DNA from: Leucobacter celer subsp. astrifaciens
Lineage (GTDB): Bacteria; Actinomycetota; Actinomycetes; Actinomycetales; Microbacteriaceae
Direction: 5' to 3'
Length of the DNA: 64,000 nt
Assembly (NCBI RefSeq): GCF_001273835.1
Contig: NZ_JHEI01000150.1
Coordinates: forward strand, 1 to 64,000
A model generated the notes under the pieces. The model was not told where the DNA came from and searched no databases. It saw nothing but the letters and a program-made list of their open reading frames with translations. Made by a program: the position numbers and the translations under genes. Below, in pieces: positions 42,987-50,356 of this stretch. Positions within the stretch are counted from its first letter, which is position 1; each line of letters starts with the position of its first letter.

Positions 42987-43988
42987 ATGCGCCTCGGAGT
43001 GATCGACGTCGGATCCAACACCGTCCATCTGCTGGTGGTCGACGCCCACCCGGGCGCGAGTCCCGTGCCGTATCACTCGCAGCGCTCGGTGCTGCGGCTG
43101 ATGCGCTACCTCGACGCCGACGGGGCGATCGTCGAGGAGGGGGTGCAGTGCATCGTCGACGCGATCCGCGAATCGGTCGAGACCGTGCGCGAGATCGGCG
43201 TGGACGACATGATCGCCACCGCCACGAGCGCGATCCGCGAGGCCGCGAACGGCGAGGAGGTGCTCGCGCGCATCACCCGCGAGACCGGCGTGACGCTGCG
43301 GGTGCTCTCGGGCGAGGACGAGGCCCGGATCACGATGCTCGCGGTGCGCCGCTGGCTCGGCTGGTCGGCGGGGGAGATCCTGCTCTTCGACATCGGCGGC
43401 GGATCGTTCGAGATCGCGCAGGGGGCCGACGAGTACCCCGACGCGCAGGTGTCGCTGCCGCTCGGCGCCGGGCGATCCACCATCAACTACCTGCCGGAGG
43501 ATCCGCCCACCCGAGAGGCGGTGTCGCGCCTGCGGGCGCACGCGCGAGCGGAGTTCACCCGGGTGCGCGACGAGATCTTCGCGGATCGCCCCCGTCCCAA
43601 GCGCGTGGTGGGCACCTCGAAGACGATCCGCTCGCTCGCCAGGCTCGTCGGCGGGCCGGCCGATCCGGTGACGGGGGACCTGGCACAGCTGCACTACGTG
43701 GGCCTCCGCGAGTGGGAGCCGACGCTGCGCGACATGCCGGGATCGGTGCGCGAGTACCTCCCGGGCATTACGCCGGAGCGCGGCTACCAGATCATGGCGG
43801 GCGCCGTCGTGCTGCGCACCGCGATGAAGGTCTTCGACGTCGCCACGCTCACGATCTCGCCCTGGGCGCTGCGCGAGGGCATCGTGCTGCGTTACATCGA
43901 CGCCCTCGACGGGCGGGGTGCGGATCCGGTGGAGGAATCCGCGGAGCCGGCGATGGAGCCGGCGGAATCGGAGCCGGCGAGCACCTGA
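42987..43988 (+). CDS. Ppx/GppA-family phosphatase
   Basis: A 333-residue member of the exopolyphosphatase/guanosine-pentaphosphatase family with the ASKHA fold. Phosphate-1 motif VIDVGSNTVHLLVVD, ATATSAIREA, SGEDEARI and the phosphate-2 motif LFDIGGGSFEIA are clear. It should hydrolyse polyphosphate or pppGpp; these short forms lack the C-terminal HD domain. The final 97 bases overlap the 3-prime end of the convergent HxlR gene, where its C-terminal tail (EESAEPAMEPAESEPAST) is low-complexity. Confidence 0.92.
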   Translation: MRLGVIDVGSNTVHLLVVDAHPGASPVPYHSQRSVLRLMRYLDADGAIVEEGVQCIVDAIRESVETVREIGVDDMIATATSAIREAANGEEVLARITRETGVTLRVLSGEDEARITMLAVRRWLGWSAGEILLFDIGGGSFEIAQGADEYPDAQVSLPLGAGRSTINYLPEDPPTREAVSRLRAHARAEFTRVRDEIFADRPRPKRVVGTSKTIRSLARLVGGPADPVTGDLAQLHYVGLREWEPTLRDMPGSVREYLPGITPERGYQIMAGAVVLRTAMKVFDVATLTISPWALREGIVLRYIDALDGRGADPVEESAEPAMEPAESEPAST

Positions 43989-44347
43989 TCGTCGAGGGCG
44001 GTGTCGTAGCGGTCCTGCGCGTCGAGCACGTCCTCGACGTGCGATTCCGCCCAGATCTGCAGCGCCCGCAGCGGTTCGTGCAGGGTGCGGCCGAGTTCTG
44101 TGAGCTCGTAGCGGGCGTGGCCGTCGGGGTGGTCGGTGCGGTGGATCATGCCGTCGCGTTCCAGCGCTCGCAGCGTGTCGGTGAGCACTTTCTTGGTGAT
44201 CCCGCCCACCTCCCGGTGCAGCTCGCCGAACCGGAGGGGGCGGTCGTGCAGCAGGATGATGATCATCGCGGTCCACTTGTTCGCGATGCGCGCCAGTGAC
44301 CGGCGCGACGGGCACTTGGGGGAGAACACCGTCCACTCGCCGTTCAT
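43892..44347 (-). CDS. HxlR-family transcriptional regulator
   Basis: A 151-residue winged-helix regulator. The core (CPSRRSLARIANKWTAMIIILL, then LHREVGGITKKVLTDTLRALERDGMIHRT) is a typical HxlR HTH. The last 35 residues are Ser/Ala/Gly-rich and overlap, antisense, the end of the Ppx/GppA gene. The start ATG is at 44347. It is divergent from a SnoaL-like gene that is its probable target. The signal is unknown; HxlR proteins often respond to reactive electrophiles or quinones. Confidence 0.9.
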   Translation of the reverse strand: MNGEWTVFSPKCPSRRSLARIANKWTAMIIILLHDRPLRFGELHREVGGITKKVLTDTLRALERDGMIHRTDHPDGHARYELTELGRTLHEPLRALQIWAESHVEDVLDAQDRYDTALDDQVLAGSDSAGSIAGSADSSTGSAPRPSRASM

Positions 44348-44362
44348 GCGATCCTCCTGGGT

Positions 44363-44380
44363 GGTGACGTTGAGGTAACC
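44363..44380. promoter_or_regulatory. Putative HxlR operator
   Basis: GGTGAC and GTAACC (five of six positions complementary) flank GTTGAG in the 89-base gap between the divergent HxlR and SnoaL-like genes. Confidence 0.4.
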
Positions 44381-44436
44381 GCCGGCGTCTCGGCAGGCTG
44401 GAGTCTCAGGCTATCGAAGAGAACCGGAGGAAGAGC

Positions 44437-44823
44437 ATGTCTGCTATCGACGTGGTGGGACGATACGGGGCCGCAGCGGCGGCGGGGGACATGGCGGCCT
44501 TGGCTGCCACCTTGACGGAGAATGCGGTGTGGCATCAGCCCGGTGCGAACCCGCTCTCGGGCGACCACGTGGGGCCCGAGGCGGTCGTGGCGCACCTGGG
44601 CCGGTTCATGGAGCTCAGCGGCGGCACCTTCGCCCTGGAGACCGAGTCCGCGACCGAGAGCGGCGATCTGGTCGCCACGACGGTGCGGTTCACGGCTCGC
44701 CGCGAGGGCCGCGCCGATCTCGACCAGCACGGCGTGGATGTGTTCCGCGTCGAGGGCGATCGGATCGCGGAGATCTGGCTGATCGGCGAGGACCAGGCGG
44801 TGGAGGATCGCTTCTGGAGCTGA
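44437..44823 (+). CDS. SnoaL-like (NTF2-fold) protein
   Basis: A 128-residue protein with an NTF2-like alpha+beta fold pattern: an N-terminal helix (IDVVGRYGAAAAAGDMAALAATL), TENAVWHQPGANPLSGDHVG, and strands with FTARREGRADLDQHGVDVFRVEGDRIAEIWL. Members of this group bind or convert small hydrophobic compounds. ATG 44437 follows GGAGGAAG. It is divergent from an HxlR regulator, and a strong hairpin follows it. Confidence 0.82.
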   Translation: MSAIDVVGRYGAAAAAGDMAALAATLTENAVWHQPGANPLSGDHVGPEAVVAHLGRFMELSGGTFALETESATESGDLVATTVRFTARREGRADLDQHGVDVFRVEGDRIAEIWLIGEDQAVEDRFWS

Positions 44824-44848
44824 GCCCGCTCGATGATCCGACGCCGGT

Positions 44849-44879
44849 GAGGCGCCTTCCCGCTCAGGGAGGGCGCCTC
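44849..44879. terminator. Bidirectional hairpin terminator
   Basis: GAGGCGCCTTCCC (44849-44861) pairs with GGGAGGGCGCCTC (44867-44879) at 12 of 13 positions around a five-base loop, between two convergent SnoaL-like genes. Confidence 0.75.
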
Positions 44880-44912
44880 TGCGCTGTTCGCCCGGCGTCG
44901 GCTCCGAGGGGT

Positions 44913-45269
44913 TCAGACCTCGATCGCCAGGCGGTCGATGAGCCCGGCGCGGAGATCGAAGCGGTAGCGGAGCGTGACGGTGCCGCCGGGGAAGTTCCCG
45001 TCCAGGCGCACCTGCACGACCGCGGTCGTCTCAGATGCGACCCACTGGCCGATGCGGGTGCTCGTGTAACGGTACTCGCCGGAGGACTGCTCGATCCAGG
45101 CGCTGATCGCGTCGCCGCCCGCGTAGGTGCTGCCGTCGTCGAGCACGGTCGCGTCCGAGGCGAAGAGCGCCGCGGCGTCGGCGTGGCGGTTCTCGTCGCG
45201 GGCGTCGAGGTACGCGAGCACCGGGGCGGGCAGAGTCGTGGGGTCGTAGCCGGCGAAGGTCTCAGTCAT
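44913..45269 (-). CDS. SnoaL-like (NTF2-fold) protein
   Basis: A 118-residue protein with a SnoaL-type pattern: LAYLDARDENRHADAAALFASDATVLDDGSTYAGGDAI, then strands VQVRLDGNFPGGTVTLRYRFDLRAGLIDRLAI. ATG 45269 was chosen because it starts the conserved domain; an upstream extension would run through the control region. It is divergent from a second HxlR gene and mirrors the previous SnoaL/HxlR pair, although the two SnoaL proteins are not close copies. Confidence 0.82.
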   Translation of the reverse strand: MTETFAGYDPTTLPAPVLAYLDARDENRHADAAALFASDATVLDDGSTYAGGDAISAWIEQSSGEYRYTSTRIGQWVASETTAVVQVRLDGNFPGGTVTLRYRFDLRAGLIDRLAIEV

Positions 45270-45303
45270 GGGTTCCGCTTCTCTCTGAGTTACTTCTATT
45301 TTC

Positions 45304-45320
45304 GCAGTCGCTGTGACTGC
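45304..45320. promoter_or_regulatory. Putative HxlR operator
   Basis: GCAGTC and GACTGC are perfect inverted arms separated by GCTGT, located between the second divergent SnoaL and HxlR genes. A -10-like TAGATT follows directly at 45321. Confidence 0.5.
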
Positions 45321-45391
45321 TAGATTAGCACCTGCAGGGATCGATGGGCGCCGAGCTCCGCTCAGTGGCCCGCGTTGCGAAGGAGGCTCGG

Positions 45392-45871
45392 ATGTCCGCA
45401 CGAGTGCGTGTCGAGGACCGGGAGTGCCCGCTCTCGACGGCGATGTCGTACGTGGGTGAGTGGTGGACGATCCTGATCCTGCACGACTGCTTCGACGGCT
45501 ACACCCGCTTCGATCAGTTCGAGGCCAACATCGGCCTGTCATCCAGCATGCTCACGACCCGGCTCAAGACGCTGGTCGACAACGGGATCCTGGCCAAGCG
45601 GGTCTACCAGGAGCGCCCCGTGCGCCACGAGTACGTGCTCACCGAGTTCGGCCGCTCGCTGCGGCCGATCCTGGTCGCGATGGCGGCTTGGCGCAACGCG
45701 CGGCTGGCGCCTGAGGAGCGGGCCATGATCCTCGTCGATGCCGAGACGGGTCGGGAGATCGAGCCCGCCGTGATCGATCCCGAGACCGGCCTGGGCGTCT
45801 CGGATCCGCGGTTCGTCTTCACCGCCGGCCCCGCCGCCGGAGTGCAAATGCGGGCGAGATACGCCGGATAG
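45392..45871 (+). CDS. HxlR-family transcriptional regulator
   Basis: A 159-residue winged-helix protein: CPLSTAMSYVGEWWTILILHDC, FDQFEANIGLSSSMLTTRLKTLVDNGILAK and YVLTEFGRSLRPILVAMAAW are the HxlR core. The single N-terminal Cys could be a redox switch, as in YodB-like members. ATG 45392 was preferred to ATG 45344 because AAGGAGG sits five bases upstream. Its target is probably the divergent SnoaL gene. Confidence 0.9.
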   Translation: MSARVRVEDRECPLSTAMSYVGEWWTILILHDCFDGYTRFDQFEANIGLSSSMLTTRLKTLVDNGILAKRVYQERPVRHEYVLTEFGRSLRPILVAMAAWRNARLAPEERAMILVDAETGREIEPAVIDPETGLGVSDPRFVFTAGPAAGVQMRARYAG

Positions 45872-45888
45872 GCGATCGCCGAGCCCGG

Positions 45889-46809
45889 CTACCCGAGCTC
45901 GGCGACGGCATTCCGGATCGCCTCGGCCAGCTGCCGCACCGCGGTCTGGGGCTGCTTCCCCGCGCCGTCGGTGGGTGCCGCGAGCAGCACGGACCGCGCG
46001 AAGGCCGGGTCGTCGATCGGGCGCAGCACGACCCCCGGGTGATCCGGACCGCTCGCGAGGCGCGGCACGAGCCCCACGACCATGCGCGCGGCGATCATGC
46101 CGAGCATCACCTGGAAGTCGTCGGTGCGGATCGACACCTCGAGCGAGCGGCCGGCCGCGGCGAACGCGTCGATCACCACCTCGTCCATGGGATCGTCGCG
46201 GGTGGCCCCGAAGAGCCAGCGCTCGTCGCTCAGCGTGAGCAGCGCGGGCACGTCGATGGGTGCCGGGATCGCGAGCGGGTGTCCTTCCGGCAGCGCCAGC
46301 ATCAGCGGATCGCGCAGCACCTCCGTGGTGACGACGTCGGCGCGGAAGGGCAGATCGTAGCCGGGCACCGAGTAGACGAGCACGGCGTCGAGTTCCCGCT
46401 GATTGACGTGCCCCACGAGGGGGCCGGCCTCCTTGAGCACGGCGTCGATCTCGATCCCGATCTCGTTCACCTGCGACACGATCGAGGGCAGCAGCTTGGC
46501 CGCGGCTGTGGGGAAGGTGCCGAAGCGCAGCCGCACGCGGCCCATCTGCGTGAGGTCGCGGGCATCGCGGAGCGCCCGGTCCGTGAGGCCGAGGATCTCT
46601 TCGCCGCGATCGAGCAGCAGCGCGCCGACAGGGGTGAGCGAGCTGCCGCGCGAGGATCGCTGCAGCACCTCCGCGCCGACCAACCGCTCGAGATTCTTGA
46701 GGTGGTAGTCGACGGTGGGCTGGCTCCAGCCGAGGCGGCGGGCGGCGCCGGTGACGGATCCCGCGGCCTGAACGGCGCGGAGCGCCTGAAGCTGCCGCAG
46801 ATCGATCAC
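45889..46809 (-). CDS. LysR-family transcriptional regulator
   Basis: A 306-residue LysR-type protein. The N-terminal HTH is LRQLQALRAVQAAGSVTGAARRLGWSQPTVDYHLKNLERLVGAEVLQR, followed by the periplasmic-binding-like effector domain. It is divergent from the PLP decarboxylase-fold gene (114 bases to the preferred start), the usual LysR target arrangement. The start ATG at 46809 fits the family. Effector not known. Confidence 0.92.
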   Translation of the reverse strand: MIDLRQLQALRAVQAAGSVTGAARRLGWSQPTVDYHLKNLERLVGAEVLQRSSRGSSLTPVGALLLDRGEEILGLTDRALRDARDLTQMGRVRLRFGTFPTAAAKLLPSIVSQVNEIGIEIDAVLKEAGPLVGHVNQRELDAVLVYSVPGYDLPFRADVVTTEVLRDPLMLALPEGHPLAIPAPIDVPALLTLSDERWLFGATRDDPMDEVVIDAFAAAGRSLEVSIRTDDFQVMLGMIAARMVVGLVPRLASGPDHPGVVLRPIDDPAFARSVLLAAPTDGAGKQPQTAVRQLAEAIRNAVAELG

Positions 46810-46857
46810 GAGTCAACTATTCCATATCTGAAGAGAGGGCGCGAAAAGGGTCATTGC

Positions 46858-46874
46858 CACATACGGTGTATGTG
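46858..46874. promoter_or_regulatory. Perfect 17-bp palindrome in the LysR-decarboxylase gap
   Basis: CACATAC (46858-46864) and GTATGTG (46868-46874) are exact inverted arms around GGT. A second AT-rich dyad, TTCCATATCTGAA, is at 46820-46832. These are the likely LysR-protein contact sites for the divergent promoters. Confidence 0.5.
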
Positions 46875-46922
46875 AATGCCGAGAGGAGACGGGGATTCAG
46901 CGCAGGATTCGTACGGAAGAAG

Positions 46923-48623
46923 ATGGATGCCATGCTGCACACACCCGTGTCGAACCACGCCATCACTCAGGATCGCGCCGCCCAGGATCGCGCCGCCCAG
47001 GATCGCGCCGCCCAGGATCGCACCGCCCAGGATCGCACCGCTCAGGATCGCGCTGCCCAGGATCGCACCGCTCCCGAGGTGGCCGAGGATTGCGCCGCTC
47101 GGGCCGGTGCGGCCGAGCGCGCCGCGTTCCTGGGTCGGCACGTCGAGACGCCGTACGCCGACGCCCTCGACCGCTACGTGGCGCGCGGGCCGGTGCAGCT
47201 CATGGTGCCCGGTCACGGCGGCACCGACCGTGGGATCAGCGGCCGCCTCGCCGACTTCCTGGGGGAGCGCGCGCTGCAGCTCGACATCCCGATGCTCATC
47301 GACGACGTGGATCTCGGCGCCCGCTCTCCGCTCGACCGGGCACTCGAGCTCGCGGCCGAGGCCTGGGGCGCTCGCCGCACCTGGTTCCTCACGAACGGCG
47401 CCTCGCAGGCCAACCGCACCGCCGCGCTCGCGGCCCGCGGCCTGGGCGTGCACATCGTCTCTCAGCGCAGCGCGCACTCGAGCTTCAGCGACGGGGTGCT
47501 CGCGGCCGGCCTGATCCCCGATTTCGTCTTCCCCTCGGTCGATGATCAGCACGGCATGGCGCACGGGGTCTCGCCCGTGGCGCTCGACGAGGCGCTGACC
47601 CGCGCCGAGCGCGATGGGCGCCCGGCCGCCGCGGTCTACATCATCTCGCCGAGCTACTTCGGCTCGGTCTCCGATGTGCGCGGGCTCTCCGAGGTCGCCC
47701 ACGCCCACGGCGCTCCCCTCATCGTCGACGGCGCCTGGGGTCCGCACTTCGGCTTCCACTCCGAGCTGCCGGAGTCGCCTGCGCGGCTCGGCGTCGACCT
47801 CGTGGTCTCGAGCACGCACAAGCTCGCCGGATCCCTCACCCAGTCGGCCATGCTGCACCTCGGCCACGGGCCCTTCGCCGACCAGCTCGAGCCGCTCATC
47901 GAGCGCGCCTTCACCATGACGGCGTCCACCTCGACGAGCGCGATCCTGCGCGCATCGCTCGACATCGCTCGCCATGCCCTCGTTACGGGCGAGGAGCAGA
48001 TCGGCCGCTCGATCGATGGCGCGCGCCGATTCCGCGAGATGCTGCGCGAGGATCCCCGCTTCGCCGTGGTGAGCGATGGTTTCGACCGCTTCGCCGACGT
48101 CGTGGACACCGACCCGCTGCGCGTGCCGATCGACCTGTCGGCGACCGGGGTGAGCGGCCACTGGCTGCGGCAGCGCCTCATCGACACCGACGGTATCCAC
48201 TTCGAGATGTCGACGGCCACGTCGCTCGTCGCCGTGATCGGTGCGGGGAAGACGCCCGACTTCGAGTCGGTGCACCGCGCGCTGGTCGCGGCCGTCGACT
48301 CGGCAGCCGCGCAGGCGGAGCGCGAGGCGAATGCCGCGGCGGGATCCTTCCCCGCGCTGCCCGCACCGGGCGCGCTGCGCATGATGCCGCGCGACGGCTT
48401 CTTCGCGGCGACCGAGGTGGTGTCGGCGGCCGAGGCCGTCGGGCGCGTCTCGGCCGACACGCTCGCCGCCTACCCGCCGGGCATCCCGAACGTGATCCCC
48501 GGCGAGGAGATCACCGCGGAGACCGTGGCGTTCTTGCAGGCCGTCGCGGCATCGCCCACGGGCTACGTGCGCGGCGCGATCGATGGGGACGTCGCGCGAT
48601 TCCGCGTGGTGCGGGCCGGCTGA
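46923..48623 (+). CDS. PLP-dependent Orn/Lys/Arg decarboxylase-like protein
   Basis: A fold-type I PLP protein of about 566 residues resembling the major domain of amino-acid decarboxylases. Features are VPGHGGTDRG, FLTNGASQANRTAAL, SQRSAHSSFSDG, VDGAWGPHFGFH, the Schiff-base Lys300 in SSTHKLAGSLTQSA, and the C-terminal AYPPGIPNVIPGEEIT. It probably decarboxylates lysine, ornithine or arginine; substrate not certain. Near the N-terminus, before the conserved domain, are seven 5-residue repeats of QDR[AT]A. ATG 46923 is preferred; 46932 is possible, and an in-frame TTG at 46854 would place the palindromic control site inside the gene. Confidence 0.85.
   Translation: MDAMLHTPVSNHAITQDRAAQDRAAQDRAAQDRTAQDRTAQDRAAQDRTAPEVAEDCAARAGAAERAAFLGRHVETPYADALDRYVARGPVQLMVPGHGGTDRGISGRLADFLGERALQLDIPMLIDDVDLGARSPLDRALELAAEAWGARRTWFLTNGASQANRTAALAARGLGVHIVSQRSAHSSFSDGVLAAGLIPDFVFPSVDDQHGMAHGVSPVALDEALTRAERDGRPAAAVYIISPSYFGSVSDVRGLSEVAHAHGAPLIVDGAWGPHFGFHSELPESPARLGVDLVVSSTHKLAGSLTQSAMLHLGHGPFADQLEPLIERAFTMTASTSTSAILRASLDIARHALVTGEEQIGRSIDGARRFREMLREDPRFAVVSDGFDRFADVVDTDPLRVPIDLSATGVSGHWLRQRLIDTDGIHFEMSTATSLVAVIGAGKTPDFESVHRALVAAVDSAAAQAEREANAAAGSFPALPAPGALRMMPRDGFFAATEVVSAAEAVGRVSADTLAAYPPGIPNVIPGEEITAETVAFLQAVAASPTGYVRGAIDGDVARFRVVRAG
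46968..47072 (+). repeat. Seven in-frame 15-base tandem repeats (QDR[AT]A)
   Basis: Seven copies of CAGGATCGCGCCGCC or close variants encode a Gln-Asp-Arg-Ala/Thr-Ala stretch upstream of the catalytic domain. Differences between copies are only single-base (Ala to Thr and silent). Confidence 0.9.
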
Positions 48624-48816
48624 CCCGGGCTCCTGGGCTCGCGGGTACCGGGCTCGTGGGCGCCGAGCCACCACACGGCAGATAGGAGCGGATCTCAGGA
48701 CCCACTCCCGGCATCCTTCGCTCACACCTCGCGTTCTCGACGTGCCCTCGCCCACTTCTCCACAGATTCGCATGTTTCGGCACCTCGACCGCACGCAATC
48801 GCTCATGCTGAGTCGC

Positions 48817-49299
48817 ATGACCACTTCAGACACGCGTATCGATCCCGACCGCATTCTCGCCACCGACGCCGATCTGCAGGACCAGCTCGGTCTGATGCTG
48901 GAACGGGCGACCCATCGACAGCTCTGGTTGCTGCTCATCGACCAGGAGCACCGGCTCGCGGAGCCCCTCATGCCGATGGACGACCATCCGCTCTCGCCGC
49001 ATGAGCTCTGCGAGACGAGCGACCTCGGGGTAGTGCCCTTCGCCCGGGTGCTCGTGCATCGTGCTCGGATCGTGTGCGAGCTGGTGGGCGCCCGCGAGTT
49101 CGTGTTCGTCTGGGAGCGGTGCGGCACCGACCGCTTCACCGTCGAGGATCGGGAGTGGGCGCGGTCCATCGCGGGTGAGTCCGGGGGAACCGGCTCTTCG
49201 GGTGCGGCCTTCGGGGGCGAGGCCGTGGTGCCGCTGCGTGCCCAGTTCGTGCTCCACGACACGGGCATCCGTCCGCTCACTCCGGACGACTACGCATAG
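48817..49299 (+). CDS. Hypothetical protein
   Basis: A 160-residue soluble protein I do not recognise. The central segment ERATHRQLWLLLIDQEHRLAEPLMPMDD is followed by VVPFARVLVHRARIVCELVGAREFVFVWERCG and FTVEDREWARSI, a strand-helix pattern somewhat like the core of JAB/RadC-type domains, but the metal-binding His signature is not evident. ATG 48817 (MTTSDTRIDPDR) was chosen; ATG 48805 and longer forms are possible. It precedes a Phd-type gene by 24 bases, so the two may be co-transcribed. Confidence 0.65.
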   Translation: MTTSDTRIDPDRILATDADLQDQLGLMLERATHRQLWLLLIDQEHRLAEPLMPMDDHPLSPHELCETSDLGVVPFARVLVHRARIVCELVGAREFVFVWERCGTDRFTVEDREWARSIAGESGGTGSSGAAFGGEAVVPLRAQFVLHDTGIRPLTPDDYA

Positions 49300-49323
49300 A
49301 TCAGCGGAGGCCGGGAGAGTGGC

Positions 49324-49608
49324 GTGGACGGTATGAAAACAGTGACGGCCCGCTATGCGACGATGCATCTCCGGGCGTTGCTCGCCGTGGTCGAGCGGGG
49401 AGACGAATTCGTCATCTCGCATGAGTCGAAGCCTCTGGCGAAGCTCGTTCCGATTGAGCCGCAGGCCGAGCGAGAACTCGGATTCGTCGCCTACTCGGTG
49501 CCCGACGACTTCGCGAGTTCTCTGGCGGAGGAGGAATTGAGCGCGTGGGAGGGAAGACGAAGCGTCTGCCGGACGCCTGAGTCACGCGTTGCGTGCGAGC
49601 CGAGGTGA
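49324..49608 (+). CDS. Phd/YefM-type antitoxin, without a partner toxin
   Basis: A 94-residue antitoxin-like protein. The N-terminal Phd/YefM fold is visible as MKTVTARYATMHLRALLAVVERGDEFVISHESKPLAKLVPI, and the C-terminus has ELSAWEG, typical of VapB-like tails. GTG 49324 has GGGAG seven bases upstream; ATG 49333 is the more family-like start. Normally a PIN or RelE-type toxin gene follows; here only 111 bases of promoter-like DNA and the tRNA gene follow. It may be an orphan or a decayed module. Confidence 0.72.
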   Translation: MDGMKTVTARYATMHLRALLAVVERGDEFVISHESKPLAKLVPIEPQAERELGFVAYSVPDDFASSLAEEELSAWEGRRSVCRTPESRVACEPR

Positions 49609-49648
49609 TAAGGGTGTTCTCCGGGCGTATCCGCGGGGCCAGGGCGTT

Positions 49649-49677
49649 TTGAGTTCCGACCCGGAATCGGGTAGAGT
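49649..49677 (+). promoter_or_regulatory. Promoter of tRNA-Gln
   Basis: TTGAGT (49649-49654) and TAGAGT (49672-49677) with a 17-base spacer lie about 43 bases upstream of the tRNA gene. Confidence 0.6.
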
Positions 49678-49719
49678 TATCTCTCGGTGCTGATCTCCCC
49701 GGAGGTCAGATTTCCGCCT

Positions 49720-49791
49720 TGGGATATGGTGTAATTGGCAACACTACGGTTTCTGGTACCGTCATTCTAGGTTCGAGTCCTGGTATCCCAG
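49720..49791 (+). tRNA. tRNA-Gln (anticodon CTG)
   Basis: A complete cloverleaf of 72 bases. The acceptor stem is TGGGATA with TATCCCA, the anticodon stem is ACGGT with ACCGT and the loop TTCTGGT gives anticodon CTG. The T-arm contains GGTTCGAGTCC. Discriminator G is followed by an encoded CCA (49792-49794). The atypical leading T matches known tRNA-Gln genes. Confidence 0.97.
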
Positions 49792-49947
49792 CCACGCATT
49801 TTATTCGTCGAACCGGGTTGTGAATAGCCTTTGCTGCATCTGCAGCCTGGGTGACGAGTCTGGGCTCCTTGTCTGAGCCCTGCTTGCATCATGATGAAAG
49901 CCCGTTGGCTCTCCCGTTGATCCTGGTTCGGGGAAAATCGGAGCGCT

Positions 49948-50277
49948 ATGGCTATTCCTGAACCTGACCTGCTTCGCATCGGCAGATGGTGTCAGACCCG
50001 TGTGTCGCCGAAGCATCTTGATCAGATGCGTATCGAGTGCGAGATCGCCGACCGTCACATCACGATCTCAGGGGCCAGGCCGCCGCGGGGTGGGCACGGT
50101 GCCGAGTGGATGCAGTTCCCGGTCACGAGGTTCCATTACGCGCAGAAGACCGCGCAGTGGCAGATGTATCGGCGCGACCAGAACTTCCGTTTTCGCTGCT
50201 ATATGCGGAAACGGCCGACGGGTAACGTGTGGGCGCTGCTGGACTGCATCGAGAGTGGCGAGGACCCGATCTTCTGA
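49948..50277 (+). CDS. DUF3024 protein
   Basis: A 109-residue small protein with features of DUF3024: CEIADRHITISGARPP, TRFHYAQKTAQWQMYRRDQNFRFRCY and the end WALLDCIESGEDPIF. Function unknown. It starts at ATG 49948. It is the first gene after tRNA-Gln and has a lower GC content and more varied codon use than the genes before the tRNA. A small hairpin (AGGGT...ACCCT, near 50279) follows the stop. Confidence 0.8.
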   Translation: MAIPEPDLLRIGRWCQTRVSPKHLDQMRIECEIADRHITISGARPPRGGHGAEWMQFPVTRFHYAQKTAQWQMYRRDQNFRFRCYMRKRPTGNVWALLDCIESGEDPIF

Positions 50278-50356
50278 GGGTAGGCGCCCACCCTGTGGAG
50301 AATCGGAGGCATGCACGAAGCCGTCTCGATGCCGAGTGCGCGACTATGGGGAGGTC

